64,000 bases of DNA from Aliamphritea hakodatensis (GCF_024347195.1 NZ_AP025281.1:3782001-3846000), one strand, 5' to 3'. Shown: positions 53,593-63,343, numbered from the stretch's first letter. Notes: generated by a model not told the origin, from the sequence alone. A program made the numbers and translations.

Positions 53593-54819
53593 TCAGTCTT
53601 CCAGCAGATTGCGGCCTTTACCGGCAGCAATGCGCATGCGCAGTGCATTCAGCTTGATGAAGCCGGCAGCATCTTTCTGATCGTAAGAACCCGCGTCATC
53701 TTCAAAAGTAGCAATGTTCTCATCGAACAGGCTGTCATCAGAACGGCGACCCACAACAGTCACGTTACCCTTGTACAGTTTCAGGCGAACATCACCGTTC
53801 ACGTTACGCTGTGAGTAATCGATCATCTCCTGCATCATCTTACGCTCTTCAGACCACCAGAAACCGTTGTAGATCACTTTCGCGTAACGTGGCATCAGCT
53901 CATCTTTCAGGTGCGCAACTTCGCGGTCCAGCGTGATTGACTCAATGGCACGGTGTGCACGCAGCATGATGGTGCCGCCCGGTGTTTCATAGCAACCGCG
54001 GGACTTCATTCCGACGAAACGGTTTTCAACGATGTCCAGACGGCCAATACCGTGCTCACCACCTACCTTGTTCAGGTAAGTCAGGACAGTTGCCGGAGAC
54101 ATTGGCTCACCGTCAATCGCAACGATATCGCCTTTTTCGTAAGTCAGCTCCATGTACTGAGCTTCGTCCGGTGCTTCCTCAGGGGAAACGGACCAGCGCC
54201 ACATATCCGTTTCAGCTTCTGCCCACGGATCTTCCAGAATGTCGCCTTCGTAAGAAATGTGCAGCAGGTTAGCATCCATCGAGTACGGAGACTTCTTCTT
54301 GTTGCTTGAGAAGTCTACCGGGATGTTGTGCTCTTCACAGTACTTCATCAGGGTTTCACGGGATGTCAGATCCCACTCACGCCATGGCGCAATAACTTCA
54401 ACGCCCGGCTTAAGTGCGTAAGCACCCATTTCAAAACGAACCTGATCGTTACCCTTACCGGTTGCACCGTGAGAGATAGCATCTGCGCCGGTTTCATTGG
54501 CGATTTCAATCAGACGCTTGGCAATCAGCGGACGGGCAATTGACGTGCCCAGCAGGTATTCACCTTCGTAGATAGTATTCGCACGGAACATCGGGAATAC
54601 GAAATCACGGACAAACTCTTCGCGCAGATCTTCGATGTAAATTTCTTTTACACCCAGAGCTTCAGCTTTGGCACGGGCAGGTTCAACTTCTTCACCCTGG
54701 CCCAGATCTGCCGTGAATGTCACGACTTCACAGTTGTAAGTTTCCTGTAACCAACGAACGATTACAGATGTATCAAGGCCGCCGGAGTAGGCCAGCACAA
54801 CCTTATTAATGTCGGACAT
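53593..54819 (-). CDS. argG: Argininosuccinate synthase
   Basis: 408 residues from ATG 54819 with GGAG seven bases upstream. P-loop VVLAYSGGLDTSV, FTADLGQGEE, ISHGATGKGNDQVRFE and DVRLKLYKGN are family signatures. It joins citrulline and aspartate. It is monocistronic. argD and argF lie 5-7 kb away. Confidence 0.97.
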   Translation of the reverse strand: MSDINKVVLAYSGGLDTSVIVRWLQETYNCEVVTFTADLGQGEEVEPARAKAEALGVKEIYIEDLREEFVRDFVFPMFRANTIYEGEYLLGTSIARPLIAKRLIEIANETGADAISHGATGKGNDQVRFEMGAYALKPGVEVIAPWREWDLTSRETLMKYCEEHNIPVDFSSNKKKSPYSMDANLLHISYEGDILEDPWAEAETDMWRWSVSPEEAPDEAQYMELTYEKGDIVAIDGEPMSPATVLTYLNKVGGEHGIGRLDIVENRFVGMKSRGCYETPGGTIMLRAHRAIESITLDREVAHLKDELMPRYAKVIYNGFWWSEERKMMQEMIDYSQRNVNGDVRLKLYKGNVTVVGRRSDDSLFDENIATFEDDAGSYDQKDAAGFIKLNALRMRIAAGKGRNLLED

Positions 54820-55000
54820 AAAAGAACTCCACACGAAAATCTACCACCGGGCAGACAACCCGATGTATTACCTGAAAAAGGAAAGGGCAAAATTATAGCA
54901 TGAATACACAGCAGGAACAGAGACAGCGGGGATAAATCCCCACTATCTCAAAGGGCAACGCACGTTCCGGCGATTCAACCGCTCAGACGGAGGACTGAAG

Positions 55001-55858
55001 TTAAGGCTGATCCCGGTCCAGCCGGATGGTTACCCGGCGACTGCGGTCACGGGTTGCCCGGTCGTTCTTCTGCCCCACCGGATACCGTTCGCCGTGATAA
55101 CGGGTAATAATCACGTCAGGATTAACCCCCTTAGTAATCAGATACGCCGTCACTTCATCAGCACGCTTCTTAGATAAATCCCGGTTTGCCAGACGCCGGC
55201 CCTGGGTATCTGAGTGGCCGTCTACGTAAACCGAGCTGACCGCCTCATCATTATTCACATACACTGCAATCAGATCCAGCCGGGCCTTGGTGGCATCCGA
55301 CAAGCGCCAGGTGGCCGACGGGAACAATACCGCGGTACGGGCGATCTGACGGTAATTCACCGGCAACAGACCGGCCACACAGCCTGAATAACTTTCAAAC
55401 GCCGGCTGGAAGTTGGCCGCTGAGAGTCCTATCCGGACATTTTCCCCGGTCCCCAGCCAGTTGCGGGCTTTAAAGGTCGGCATCATGCCCTTATACAGGG
55501 CGGCAACCATATTCTGAGCCTGCGGGCTCAGCACTTCGATCTCACCACTGTACTGGTTGAACTCCACCTCTCCGATCCGCATCGGCGGGGTACCCGGCTG
55601 CCAGGGAGAAGCCTCTGCCATCAGCATCGCCTTCCCTTTCATGCCATGACCCTGAAGCGGTTTCAGAACAAAACGGATCTGCTCGCCAGCCTGATGATCG
55701 AATACGGCTTCTCCGAACAGGGGGATTTTTTGCGACATACGGCAGTTAAACTTGGAGGACTCAAGATCCCAGCGGGACTGATCGATGGTCGCCACGAAGC
55801 TTGCCGCCCCGGCAGGCAGTATCCAAAAAGCTATCAACAGTCCCAGAATAATTCGCAT
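55001..55858 (-). CDS. motY: MotY, sodium-type flagellar motor T-ring protein
   Basis: 285 residues. Sec signal (about 1-18), an N-terminal domain typical of MotY (FVATIDQSRWDLESSKFNCR, GEAVFDHQAGE) and a C-terminal OmpA/peptidoglycan-binding domain (SVYVDGHSDTQGRRLANRDLS, RYHGERYPVG, NDRATRDRSRRVTIRL). It anchors stator units around the flagellar base in the periplasm. It is not with other flagellar genes, and sits next to argG as in Pseudomonas. Confidence 0.88.
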   Translation of the reverse strand: MRIILGLLIAFWILPAGAASFVATIDQSRWDLESSKFNCRMSQKIPLFGEAVFDHQAGEQIRFVLKPLQGHGMKGKAMLMAEASPWQPGTPPMRIGEVEFNQYSGEIEVLSPQAQNMVAALYKGMMPTFKARNWLGTGENVRIGLSAANFQPAFESYSGCVAGLLPVNYRQIARTAVLFPSATWRLSDATKARLDLIAVYVNNDEAVSSVYVDGHSDTQGRRLANRDLSKKRADEVTAYLITKGVNPDVIITRYHGERYPVGQKNDRATRDRSRRVTIRLDRDQP

Positions 55859-56083
55859 AAAAAGATCAAACCCTTACAGATACCAAACCAACGTATCAGA
55901 TATCGACTGGTGCAGTTAAAACTTTACTGAAGATACCGGGATATTTAACCGCTGATCAGTGTCTATCCATCTTAGCAGTAATGTACTGCAAATACTTCCG
56001 TAGCAATGACAACGGCCGGCCAAGATTATACACTGGCCTCATACTCAACTGCAGGCTGAAGAGACAGCCTTTAAGGATCTCAT

Positions 56084-56737
56084 TTGACTAAACATAACAG
56101 TGCCTATCAGCATCCGATGTCCACCCGCTTCCGGGGCTACCTGCCAGTGGTAATCGACGTTGAAACTGCCGGGTTCAATGCCGAGACAGATGCTCTTCTG
56201 GAAATTGCTGCCGTTACCCTGACGATGGATGACGACGGAAACCTGCTGATTGACCAGAGCTACTCCTTCAACGTAGACCCGTTTGAAGGTGCCAATCTGG
56301 AAAAGTCCGCACTGGAGTTTACCGGCATTGACCCGTACAACCCTCTGCGCGGTGCCATCGACGAGCAGGAAGCACTGGAAAAGATCTTTAAGCCGATCCG
56401 CAAATCCGTCAAAGCCCATAACTGTAAACGGGCAATTCTGGTGGGGCATAATGCTCACTTCGATCACAGTTTCGTAACGGCAGCCGCAAACCGCTGCGAC
56501 ATGAAACGCAACCCGTTCCACCCGTTTTCCACCTTCGATACCGCCACACTGGCAGGTCTGGCGTTTGGCCACACCGTACTGGCGAAAGCCTGTGACATTG
56601 CCGACATCGACTTCGACGGCAAAGAAGCACACTCGGCTCTGTATGACACCATGAAAACCGCCGAGCTGTTCTGCACCATCGTCAACCGCTGGAAAGATCT
56701 GGGCGGCTGGAGCATGGTTCAGGACCACTACGAATAA
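56084..56737 (+). CDS. rnt: Ribonuclease T
   Basis: 217 residues. DEDDh exonuclease motifs: VVIDVETAGFN, VGHNAHFDHSF and His-Asp in KEAHSALYD. It trims tRNA and other RNA 3' ends. The start is TTG with AGGA six bases upstream; ATG 56117 is an alternative. It ends just before a strong terminator. Confidence 0.95.
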   Translation: MTKHNSAYQHPMSTRFRGYLPVVIDVETAGFNAETDALLEIAAVTLTMDDDGNLLIDQSYSFNVDPFEGANLEKSALEFTGIDPYNPLRGAIDEQEALEKIFKPIRKSVKAHNCKRAILVGHNAHFDHSFVTAAANRCDMKRNPFHPFSTFDTATLAGLAFGHTVLAKACDIADIDFDGKEAHSALYDTMKTAELFCTIVNRWKDLGGWSMVQDHYE

Positions 56738-56758
56738 CCGGCGTCTGACACGCCCCCA

Positions 56759-56789
56759 TAAAAAAGCCCTGACACTGCAGGGCTTTTTT
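56759..56789 (+). terminator. Bidirectional terminator between rnt and the MFS gene
   Basis: AAAAAAGCCCTG-ACA-CTGCAGGGC-like stem (AAGCCCTG/CAGGGCTT) with A and T runs on both sides, serving both convergent genes. Confidence 0.88.
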
Positions 56790-56793
56790 CGTA

Positions 56794-58032
56794 TCAGGAC
56801 ACTTCCGTTTGCCGTTGCCCCGCTTCAATCCAGCGCATCATCACCAGACCGGCAGCCGCACACACGGCAAACCCTGCCACCAGCGGAATAACCGTGCCGT
56901 TGAACAGACCACCGATGAACACCCCGATCACTGCGGATAACAGCGTAGACACCGCTCCCACGACTGCGGCCCCCATACCGGCATACTTACCCAGCCCTTC
57001 CATGGCAAGCGCATTCAGATTACTGAACAGCATCCCGATACAGGCAAACGCCACGATGAAATACAGGGTTAACAGCCATAACGGCGGCATCCCCTGCCAG
57101 TAACTGCTGCCAGCCACACACAGGGCTGAGCTGACCATCAGCACCAGTAAGGCCCGCCAGGTCAGATGCTGCATTCCCAGCCGCATCACCAGACGGCCAT
57201 TCAGGTAAGACGAAAAACCAATGGCGAAAGCCAGCATCGCAAAATACAGGGGGAACCACTCACCCAGGCCATATAACTGCTGAAACACCTGCGCAGAAGA
57301 ACTCAGATAAGCCACAAACGCACCGGAAACAATCCCGGCCATCAACGTATACCCCATAGCAAAGCGGTCGGTTGATACTTTGATGAATGCTTTGCTGATC
57401 GCCTTCAGTGAAAATGGCACCCGCTTGTCAACCGGATGGGTTTCGGGCTGACGCTGATGAAACCAGACCAGACTGATCAGGCCGATCAGCAGAATCGCCA
57501 CAAAAATGTAACGCCAGTCAGCCACCCAGAGAATCAGTTGCCCGAACACCGGCGCCACCATCGGAATCACAATGAAGATGACCATAATAAAGGACATCAC
57601 CCGGGCCATTTCACGTCCGGCAAACTGATCCCGGACAATCGCCACCGTGAGTATCTTGGGGGCTGCCAGCCCAAACCCCTGTAAAAACCGCCCAAGCAGC
57701 ATCACATCGAGATCCTGCGCGGCGATGCTCAAAACCCCGCCAGCAATAAAGAGTGCATAGCCCACATACATCACCGGCCGGCGGCCAAAACTGTCCGAAG
57801 CGGGGCCATAACACAGCTGCCCCACAGCCATGCCAAGAAACAGGACGGAAACCACCAGTTGCACATCATTCGCATCGGTCACCTGAAGCGCGTCTCCCAT
57901 CAGCGCCAGCGCCGGTAACATGGCATCAATAGCAAGGGCAACCAATGACATCATCATAGCCATCAGGGTAACAAATTCAGCGAACGGCATTTCGCCCGCA
58001 AAAGACTTATTCGGCACAGGACATCCCGTCAT
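56794..58032 (-). CDS. MFS multidrug exporter, Bcr/CflA type
   Basis: 412 residues with twelve membrane segments. Motif A-like GQLCYGPASDSFGRRPVMY and the DHA1 motif LGRFLQGFGLAAPKILTVAIVRD are clear. It exports drugs or metabolites using the proton gradient. The N-terminal 14 residues are polar; ATG 57990 is another possible start. It interrupts a neighbourhood that otherwise resembles Pseudomonas. Confidence 0.88.
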   Translation of the reverse strand: MTGCPVPNKSFAGEMPFAEFVTLMAMMMSLVALAIDAMLPALALMGDALQVTDANDVQLVVSVLFLGMAVGQLCYGPASDSFGRRPVMYVGYALFIAGGVLSIAAQDLDVMLLGRFLQGFGLAAPKILTVAIVRDQFAGREMARVMSFIMVIFIVIPMVAPVFGQLILWVADWRYIFVAILLIGLISLVWFHQRQPETHPVDKRVPFSLKAISKAFIKVSTDRFAMGYTLMAGIVSGAFVAYLSSSAQVFQQLYGLGEWFPLYFAMLAFAIGFSSYLNGRLVMRLGMQHLTWRALLVLMVSSALCVAGSSYWQGMPPLWLLTLYFIVAFACIGMLFSNLNALAMEGLGKYAGMGAAVVGAVSTLLSAVIGVFIGGLFNGTVIPLVAGFAVCAAAGLVMMRWIEAGQRQTEVS

Positions 58033-58218
58033 TCATTCATTAATGAAGTTATTAAGAAAAGTATCAGCAACAGCACCGGGGCAGAACAGCCCGGACAGCA
58101 AACACGAAAAGACCGGCTATCATACCGCAAGCAGCACAAAACCGGTCATTCTAATTCGCTATGTAGCACATGCATTTTTTACATACAGCCGACACCGCAG
58201 GCACTGAACGGCAGCCAC

Positions 58219-58246
58219 AAAAAAACCGCCATGAAGGCGGTTTTTT
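58219..58246 (-). terminator. Terminator of the peroxiredoxin gene
   Basis: AAAAAACCGCC-ATGAA-GGCGGTTTTTT, 14 bases after the stop on the minus strand. Confidence 0.9.
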
Positions 58247-58260
58247 AAGATACTTAAATC

Positions 58261-58863
58261 TTACAGCTTGTCAGCGTTGTCAGACAGGTAGCTTGCAACA
58301 CCTTCAGGAGATGCAACCATACCTTCGTCACCTTCGCTCCAGCCTGCAGGGCAAACTTCACCGTTCTTCTGGTGGAACGCCAGCGCGTCAACCATACGCA
58401 GCATTTCGTCAACGTTACGGCCCAGTGGCAGATCGTTAACAACCTGGTGACGTACCAGACCGTCTTCGTCGATCAGGAAAGAACCACGGAAAGCAACGCC
58501 GCCTTCAGACTCAACGTCGTAGTCTTTGCAGATGCTGTGAGTCATGTCGGCAACCAGCGTGTATTTAACCGGACCAATACCACCCTGCTCTACAGGGGTG
58601 TTACGCCATGCGTTGTGAGAGAAGTGAGAGTCGATAGAAACACCGATTACTTCAACGCCACGCTTAGCAAATTCTTCGATACGGTGATCGAAAGCCAGCA
58701 GCTCAGAAGGACATACGAAAGTGAAGTCCAGTGGGTAGAAGAATACTACAGCTTTCTTGCCCTTAGTTGCTTCAGACAGTGTAAAAGCATCAACGATTTC
58801 ACCGTTGCCCAGTACGGCTGGTGCTGTAAAGTCCGGAGCGTTCTTACCTACTAATACGGCCAT
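58261..58863 (-). CDS. 2-Cys peroxiredoxin, AhpC/TSA type
   Basis: 200 residues from ATG 58863; a longer frame to 58971 adds an unrelated tail. Peroxidatic Cys in DFTFVCPSELLAF and resolving Cys in GEVCPAGWSEG. It reduces peroxides in the cytoplasm. Typical 2-Cys family length. Codon bias suggests strong expression. Confidence 0.95.
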   Translation of the reverse strand: MAVLVGKNAPDFTAPAVLGNGEIVDAFTLSEATKGKKAVVFFYPLDFTFVCPSELLAFDHRIEEFAKRGVEVIGVSIDSHFSHNAWRNTPVEQGGIGPVKYTLVADMTHSICKDYDVESEGGVAFRGSFLIDEDGLVRHQVVNDLPLGRNVDEMLRMVDALAFHQKNGEVCPAGWSEGDEGMVASPEGVASYLSDNADKL

Positions 58864-59020
58864 GTTTAGTTCTCTCTTAAATGAATTAAAGAATACAGCG
58901 GTTTCCCGCGCACAAATTAAGTGCGGATCAGCATAGCAGATAGTTCTTATTAGACTAATTAAACGCGTCAATAAAAACGATAAAGAATATTAATTACCAG
59001 CCTGCTGATCCAACTATGAC

Positions 59021-59353
59021 TTATTCGCTTTCAGCCTGACCCGCAGCCGCTTCAGCAATCAGTTCTTTCAGCTCGCCGCTTGCCGCCATTTCAGCAACGA
59101 TGTCGCAGCCACCGATCAGCTCACCTTTTACCCACAGTTGCGGGAAGGTTGGCCAGTTAGCGTATTTTGGCAGCTCAGAGCGGATTTCCGGATTTTCCAG
59201 AATGTTCACAAACGCAAAGCGCTCGCCGCACTCCATCACCGCTTCAACTGTGCGGGAAGAAAAGCCACACTGCGGGAAACGGGGCGTGCCCTTCATGTAC
59301 AGCAGAATATCATTGGATTCGATCTGCTCTTTAATGGTATCAACGACGCTCAT
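59021..59353 (-). CDS. grxD: Monothiol glutaredoxin, Grx4/GrxD type
   Basis: 110 residues. Active site CGFS in RFPQCGFSSRTVEAV, glutathione-binding WPTFPQLWVKGELIGGCDI. These proteins carry [2Fe-2S] clusters to target proteins. Normal length, with no extra domain. Confidence 0.95.
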   Translation of the reverse strand: MSVVDTIKEQIESNDILLYMKGTPRFPQCGFSSRTVEAVMECGERFAFVNILENPEIRSELPKYANWPTFPQLWVKGELIGGCDIVAEMAASGELKELIAEAAAGQAESE

Positions 59354-59676
59354 AAGTACACCTTTAAACCTGTCAAAACTTTCGCCCGTTTCTGCGGGGG
59401 CGTTAAAAAAAACGCAAGCCTAGCATAAACCCGAGTGATTTACTCAAGAAATATTCGGCCGCCTGTCTGCCCGAATGAGCAGCTGTCTATGCTAATCCCT
59501 GTCTTTATAAATCATTGTGACACGGATCAATAAATTCAAGTCCGAAACAGCCTCATTAACAGATAAATTACGGCAAAGATTGCTAAACTTGCGTCGATTG
59601 AATAGACTTTTGCGTTTTTTCCACGCCGAGACTTCTTCTTTATTGGCGATGGGTCCATGTTGCAGAGAGGGACTTT
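59354..59676 (+). other. Intergenic region between grxD and argD
   Basis: 323 bases with the two divergent promoters. A short inverted repeat GCGTT/AACGC around an A run (about 59400) is visible. No clear ArgR box was found, and no gene is supported. Confidence 0.4.
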
Positions 59677-60861
59677 ATGTCTACACAGCCCATAATGAAC
59701 ACTTATGCACGCCTGTCCGTCGCCTTTGATCACGGCGAAGGTTCCTGGCTGTATGATACCGATGGCCACAAGTATCTGGACGCGCTGAGCGGCATTGCCG
59801 TTTGCGGTCTGGGTCACGCGCACCCGGCGGTTACCACCGCGATCAGCGAACAGGCCAGCCAGCTTATTCATACCTCAAACCTGTACACCATTCCGAACCA
59901 GGAACGTCTGGCCCGCCGTCTGACCCAGATCTCCGGCATGGACAGCGTCTTCTTCGGTAACTCCGGTGCAGAAGCTAACGAAGCGGCCATTAAACTGGCC
60001 CGTCGCTACGGTCACGGTAAAGGCATCGATCAGCCGGTCACAATCGTCATGGACGGTTCTTTCCATGGCCGTACGATGGCGACTCTGAGCGCCACCGGTA
60101 ACCGTGCAGTCCAGGCTGGCTTTGAGCCACTGGTCAGCGGTTTTGTCCGGGCACCGTTCAATGACGTTGACGCTGTGCGTAAGATTGCTGCCAACAACCC
60201 GAACGTTGTAGCAATTCTGGTTGAACCGATTCAGGGTGAAGGCGGCGTGGTTATCCCCGCTGATGATTACCTGAACCAGTTGCGGGATATCTGCGACGAA
60301 CACGACTGGCTGCTGATGCTGGATGAAGTTCAGACCGGCAACGGCCGTACCGGCAGCTACTTTGCGTACCAGCAAAACAATATTCTTCCTGATGTGGTGA
60401 CCACAGCTAAAGGTCTGGGTAACGGTGTGCCGATCGGTGCCTGTCTGGCCCGTGGTAAAGCGGCTGAGATCCTGATTCCGGGTACCCACGGCTCCACATA
60501 CGGTGGCAACCCGCTTTGCTGTGCCGCAGCACTGGCGGTGGTCGATACCATCACCAATGACAAGCTGGACCAGCGGGCTGCGGAACTGGGCGACCAGATT
60601 GCCGACGGTTTCCGCGATCAGCTGGGCGGTTCTGAAAGCGTTAAGGAAGTACGTAACAAAGGCATGATGATTGCCATTGAACTGAGCGAAGCCGGTTCCG
60701 AACTGGCAGTGCTTGCGAAGGTAAAAGGTGTACTGCTGAACATTACCGGTGGCGGTAAAGTGGTACGTCTGTTACCGCCTCTGACGATGACCGACAGCGA
60801 AGCCAAACTGCTGGTAAACACTGTATCGCGCATCATCAAGGTTTATATGGCTGACGAATAA
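59677..60861 (+). CDS. argD: Acetylornithine/succinyldiaminopimelate-type aminotransferase
   Basis: 394 residues, class III PLP enzyme. FFGNSGAEANEAAIKLAR, DGSFHGRTMATLSATG, VEPIQGEGGV, MLDEVQTGNGRTG and the PLP lysine in TTAKGLGNG. It converts N-acetylglutamate semialdehyde to N-acetylornithine. GAGAGGGAC lies upstream. argF follows 60 bases later, so the arginine role is favoured over related aminotransferases. Confidence 0.93.
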   Translation: MSTQPIMNTYARLSVAFDHGEGSWLYDTDGHKYLDALSGIAVCGLGHAHPAVTTAISEQASQLIHTSNLYTIPNQERLARRLTQISGMDSVFFGNSGAEANEAAIKLARRYGHGKGIDQPVTIVMDGSFHGRTMATLSATGNRAVQAGFEPLVSGFVRAPFNDVDAVRKIAANNPNVVAILVEPIQGEGGVVIPADDYLNQLRDICDEHDWLLMLDEVQTGNGRTGSYFAYQQNNILPDVVTTAKGLGNGVPIGACLARGKAAEILIPGTHGSTYGGNPLCCAAALAVVDTITNDKLDQRAAELGDQIADGFRDQLGGSESVKEVRNKGMMIAIELSEAGSELAVLAKVKGVLLNITGGGKVVRLLPPLTMTDSEAKLLVNTVSRIIKVYMADE

Positions 60862-60894
60862 CCGCCAGCTCTGATTCATTAACGAAATTAAGGA

Positions 60895-60918
60895 GGCCTG
60901 ATTCGTCAGGCCCTTTTT
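60895..60918 (+). terminator. Terminator-like hairpin directly before argF
   Basis: GGCCTGA-TTCG-TCAGGCC then CTTTTTA. It could end argD transcripts. It also lies between the sequence TTAAGGAGG (60888-60896) and the argF ATG at 60922; see the finding on this arrangement. Confidence 0.75.
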
Positions 60919-60921
60919 ATT

Positions 60922-61836
60922 ATGACAACAAGACATTTCTTAACCCTGCTAGATTTAACGCCCGATGAACTGAAAGCGCTGATCCGTCGCGCGGTGGAAC
61001 TGAAGCGAATTCGCAACAGTGGTGAGATTTACGAGCCATTGAAAAACCAGGTACTGGCGATGATTTTTGAAAAATCCTCCACCCGTACCCGCGTATCTTT
61101 CGAGGCCGGCATGGCACAGTTTGGCGGCCACGCACTCTTCTTGTCATCCCGCGATACGCAGCTGGGCCGTGGTGAACCGGTTGAAGACAGCGCCAAGGTA
61201 ATCTCCAGCATGTGCGATGCGGTGATGATCCGTACCTTCTCACATGACTCGGTCGAAACCTTCGCCGCTAATTCCAGTGTACCTGTTATCAATGCCCTGA
61301 CCGATGATTACCATCCGTGTCAGTTGCTGGCTGATATGCAGACCTATTACGAACACCGTGGCGACATCCAGGGCAAAACAGTGACCTGGGTAGGTGATGG
61401 CAACAACATGTGTCACTCCTACATAAACGCTGCCCGCCAGTTCGACTTCCACCTGAACATTGCCTGCCCGGAAGGCTTTGATCCGAATGCTGAGCTGGTT
61501 GCTGCCAATAAAGACCGCATCAGCATCTACCGCACGCCGGAAGAAGCAATCAAAGACTCCCACCTGGTGGTCACCGATGTATGGGCATCCATGGGTCAGG
61601 AAGAAGAACAGAAAGAACGCGAAGCAGCCTTCACCGGCTATCAGGTTACCTCTGCGCTGATGGATACCGCTGATAAAGAAGCACTGTTCATGCACTGTCT
61701 GCCGGCACACCGTGGTGAGGAAGTCAGCGCTGAGCTGATGGACAATGATCCCCGTTCCGTTGTCTTTGATGAAGCAGAAAACCGCCTGCACGCCCAGAAA
61801 GCGCTGCTGGAACTGCTGATGGTTGGCAGCCAGTAA
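60922..61836 (+). CDS. argF: Ornithine carbamoyltransferase
   Basis: 304 residues. RHFLTLLDLTPDELKAL start, carbamoyl-phosphate site EKSSTRTRVSFE, HPCQ motif, ornithine region VWASMGQE and HCLPAHRGEEV. It makes citrulline. The start is fixed by family alignment; no Shine-Dalgarno sequence lies at normal distance because a hairpin intervenes. Confidence 0.97.
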   Translation: MTTRHFLTLLDLTPDELKALIRRAVELKRIRNSGEIYEPLKNQVLAMIFEKSSTRTRVSFEAGMAQFGGHALFLSSRDTQLGRGEPVEDSAKVISSMCDAVMIRTFSHDSVETFAANSSVPVINALTDDYHPCQLLADMQTYYEHRGDIQGKTVTWVGDGNNMCHSYINAARQFDFHLNIACPEGFDPNAELVAANKDRISIYRTPEEAIKDSHLVVTDVWASMGQEEEQKEREAAFTGYQVTSALMDTADKEALFMHCLPAHRGEEVSAELMDNDPRSVVFDEAENRLHAQKALLELLMVGSQ

Positions 61837-61853
61837 TCTGCTTCCTTAACCGC

Positions 61854-61883
61854 CTTACCCCTGTCACAAAGTGCAGGGGTAAG
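61854..61883 (+). terminator. Hairpin after argF
   Basis: CTTACCCCTG/CAGGGGTAAG, perfect 10-base stem, 10-base loop, but no T run follows. It may stop transcription weakly or protect the argF mRNA end. Confidence 0.5.
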
Positions 61884-61964
61884 TGGTTACTCTACGGCAA
61901 TGCCGTCAAGGTACGACAGTTCATACTATACTCATATCTAAGTTGAAGTTGAGGTTAACCGCGT

Positions 61965-62879
61965 ATGATCGAGCTTCGTCATTTAAAAACACTCTCTGCA
62001 CTGCGTGACACCGGAAGTCTGGTTGATGCGGCAGACCGCATTCATCTCACCCAGTCTGCCCTGTCGCATCAGATCAAAGATCTGGAAGACCGCCTCGACT
62101 GCTCCCTGTTTATCCGCAAAACCAAACCTATCTGTTTCACCAGCGCCGGCCAGCGCATTCTGGCACTGGCCGATGAAGTGTTACCTATGGTGCGCAACGC
62201 TGAGCGGGATATCGCCCGCTTGGCGGGCGGAGAGGCCGGCCGGCTGAATATCTGTATTGAGTGTCACAGCTGCTTTGACTGGCTGATGCCCACCATTGAT
62301 CATTTCCGCCAGAACTGGCCGGAAGTGGAGATGGACCTGTCTACCGGCTTCAGTTTTCTGCCCCTGCCGGCACTGGCCCGGGGCGACCTGGACCTGGTCA
62401 TCACTGCAGATCCGGAAGAGCGTAACGGCATTACCTACATTCCGCTGTTCACTTATGAATCTGTGCTGGCCATTTCCAAGCAGCACCGTCTGGTCGCCAA
62501 ACGGCATATCCAGCCACAGGATCTGGCCAGCGAAGTGCTGATCACCTACCCGGTTGAATCCCACCGGCTGGATGTCTTCAAACATTTTCTGGAACCGGCA
62601 GATATTGAGCCGGCCAGCATCCGCACTTCTGAACTGACCGTGATGATCATGCAGCTGGTCGCCAGCGGACGCGGTGTGTCTGCACTGCCTAACTGGGCAA
62701 TACATCAGTACATCGAACAGAACTACATCAGCGCCAGGCCTCTGGGCGAAAAAGGTGTCTGGTGTACCCTGTATGCGGCCATCCGTGATGACCAGAAAGA
62801 TGCTGACTTCATGCTGGACTTCCTCAGCACCGCCAAGGAAATTACCTTTAAAAACCTCAGCGGCATTAAATCTGCATGA
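61965..62879 (+). CDS. metR: MetR-like LysR-family regulator
   Basis: 304 residues. Winged helix LRDTGSLVDAADRIHLTQSALSHQ-type and KDLEDRLDCSLF, then an effector domain with IECHSCFDWLMPT, which is characteristic of MetR, the homocysteine-responsive activator of methionine genes. No met gene lies beside it, so the symbol rests on protein resemblance. It overlaps the next gene by 4 bases. Confidence 0.82.
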   Translation: MIELRHLKTLSALRDTGSLVDAADRIHLTQSALSHQIKDLEDRLDCSLFIRKTKPICFTSAGQRILALADEVLPMVRNAERDIARLAGGEAGRLNICIECHSCFDWLMPTIDHFRQNWPEVEMDLSTGFSFLPLPALARGDLDLVITADPEERNGITYIPLFTYESVLAISKQHRLVAKRHIQPQDLASEVLITYPVESHRLDVFKHFLEPADIEPASIRTSELTVMIMQLVASGRGVSALPNWAIHQYIEQNYISARPLGEKGVWCTLYAAIRDDQKDADFMLDFLSTAKEITFKNLSGIKSA

Positions 62880-63343
62880 ATGAGCGCCTTTCCAGTCTGG
62901 GAAATCCGCATGCAGAGATACGCCTTTATCTGCCCACCCCGCCGGCACTGGAAAACGGCTGGCAGGGCTATGATGATACTGTGCGCCAGAACGGCAACCA
63001 CTGGCGGAAGATCCTGATTATTCTTTCTAAGATCGTGGCACAGACAGACGACTGGCGATATCACCGGGATAACCGGTTGCTAGAAAGTGAAGCCATCGAC
63101 TTCAGTAACCAGCTGAACAGCCGGGCGGCACTTCACCTGGTCGCCGGAAAAGCCAGTTGGGAAAGGTTGGGGCTGGTGCGGGCTGACCAGTCTCCTGCCG
63201 ACGCAGGCTTTACTGCACTGGATGACAGCACAGTGTTATGGCGCAGGGATAATCTGATTCTTACCCCGTATCCGGATTATCGTCAGTTTCCCAACCGGCA
63301 GATTGACTGTCTGCGCTCAGCGCTCGGGAACGATCTCCGGTAA
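62876..63343 (+). CDS. Unknown protein coupled to metR
   Basis: 155 residues. The ATG overlaps the metR stop (ATGA). No signal or membrane segment is seen. Motif-like parts are NGWQGYDDTVRQNGNHWRKI and KASWERLGL. I do not recognise a characterised family. The C-terminal 27 bases overlap the convergent GGDEF gene end, so both stops are close. Confidence 0.65.
   Translation: MNERLSSLGNPHAEIRLYLPTPPALENGWQGYDDTVRQNGNHWRKILIILSKIVAQTDDWRYHRDNRLLESEAIDFSNQLNSRAALHLVAGKASWERLGLVRADQSPADAGFTALDDSTVLWRRDNLILTPYPDYRQFPNRQIDCLRSALGNDLR

Noticed and set aside
59510..59545. ArgR box before argD
   Set aside because: Only one half-site-like ATTCA is visible; the full 18-base pattern is not met.
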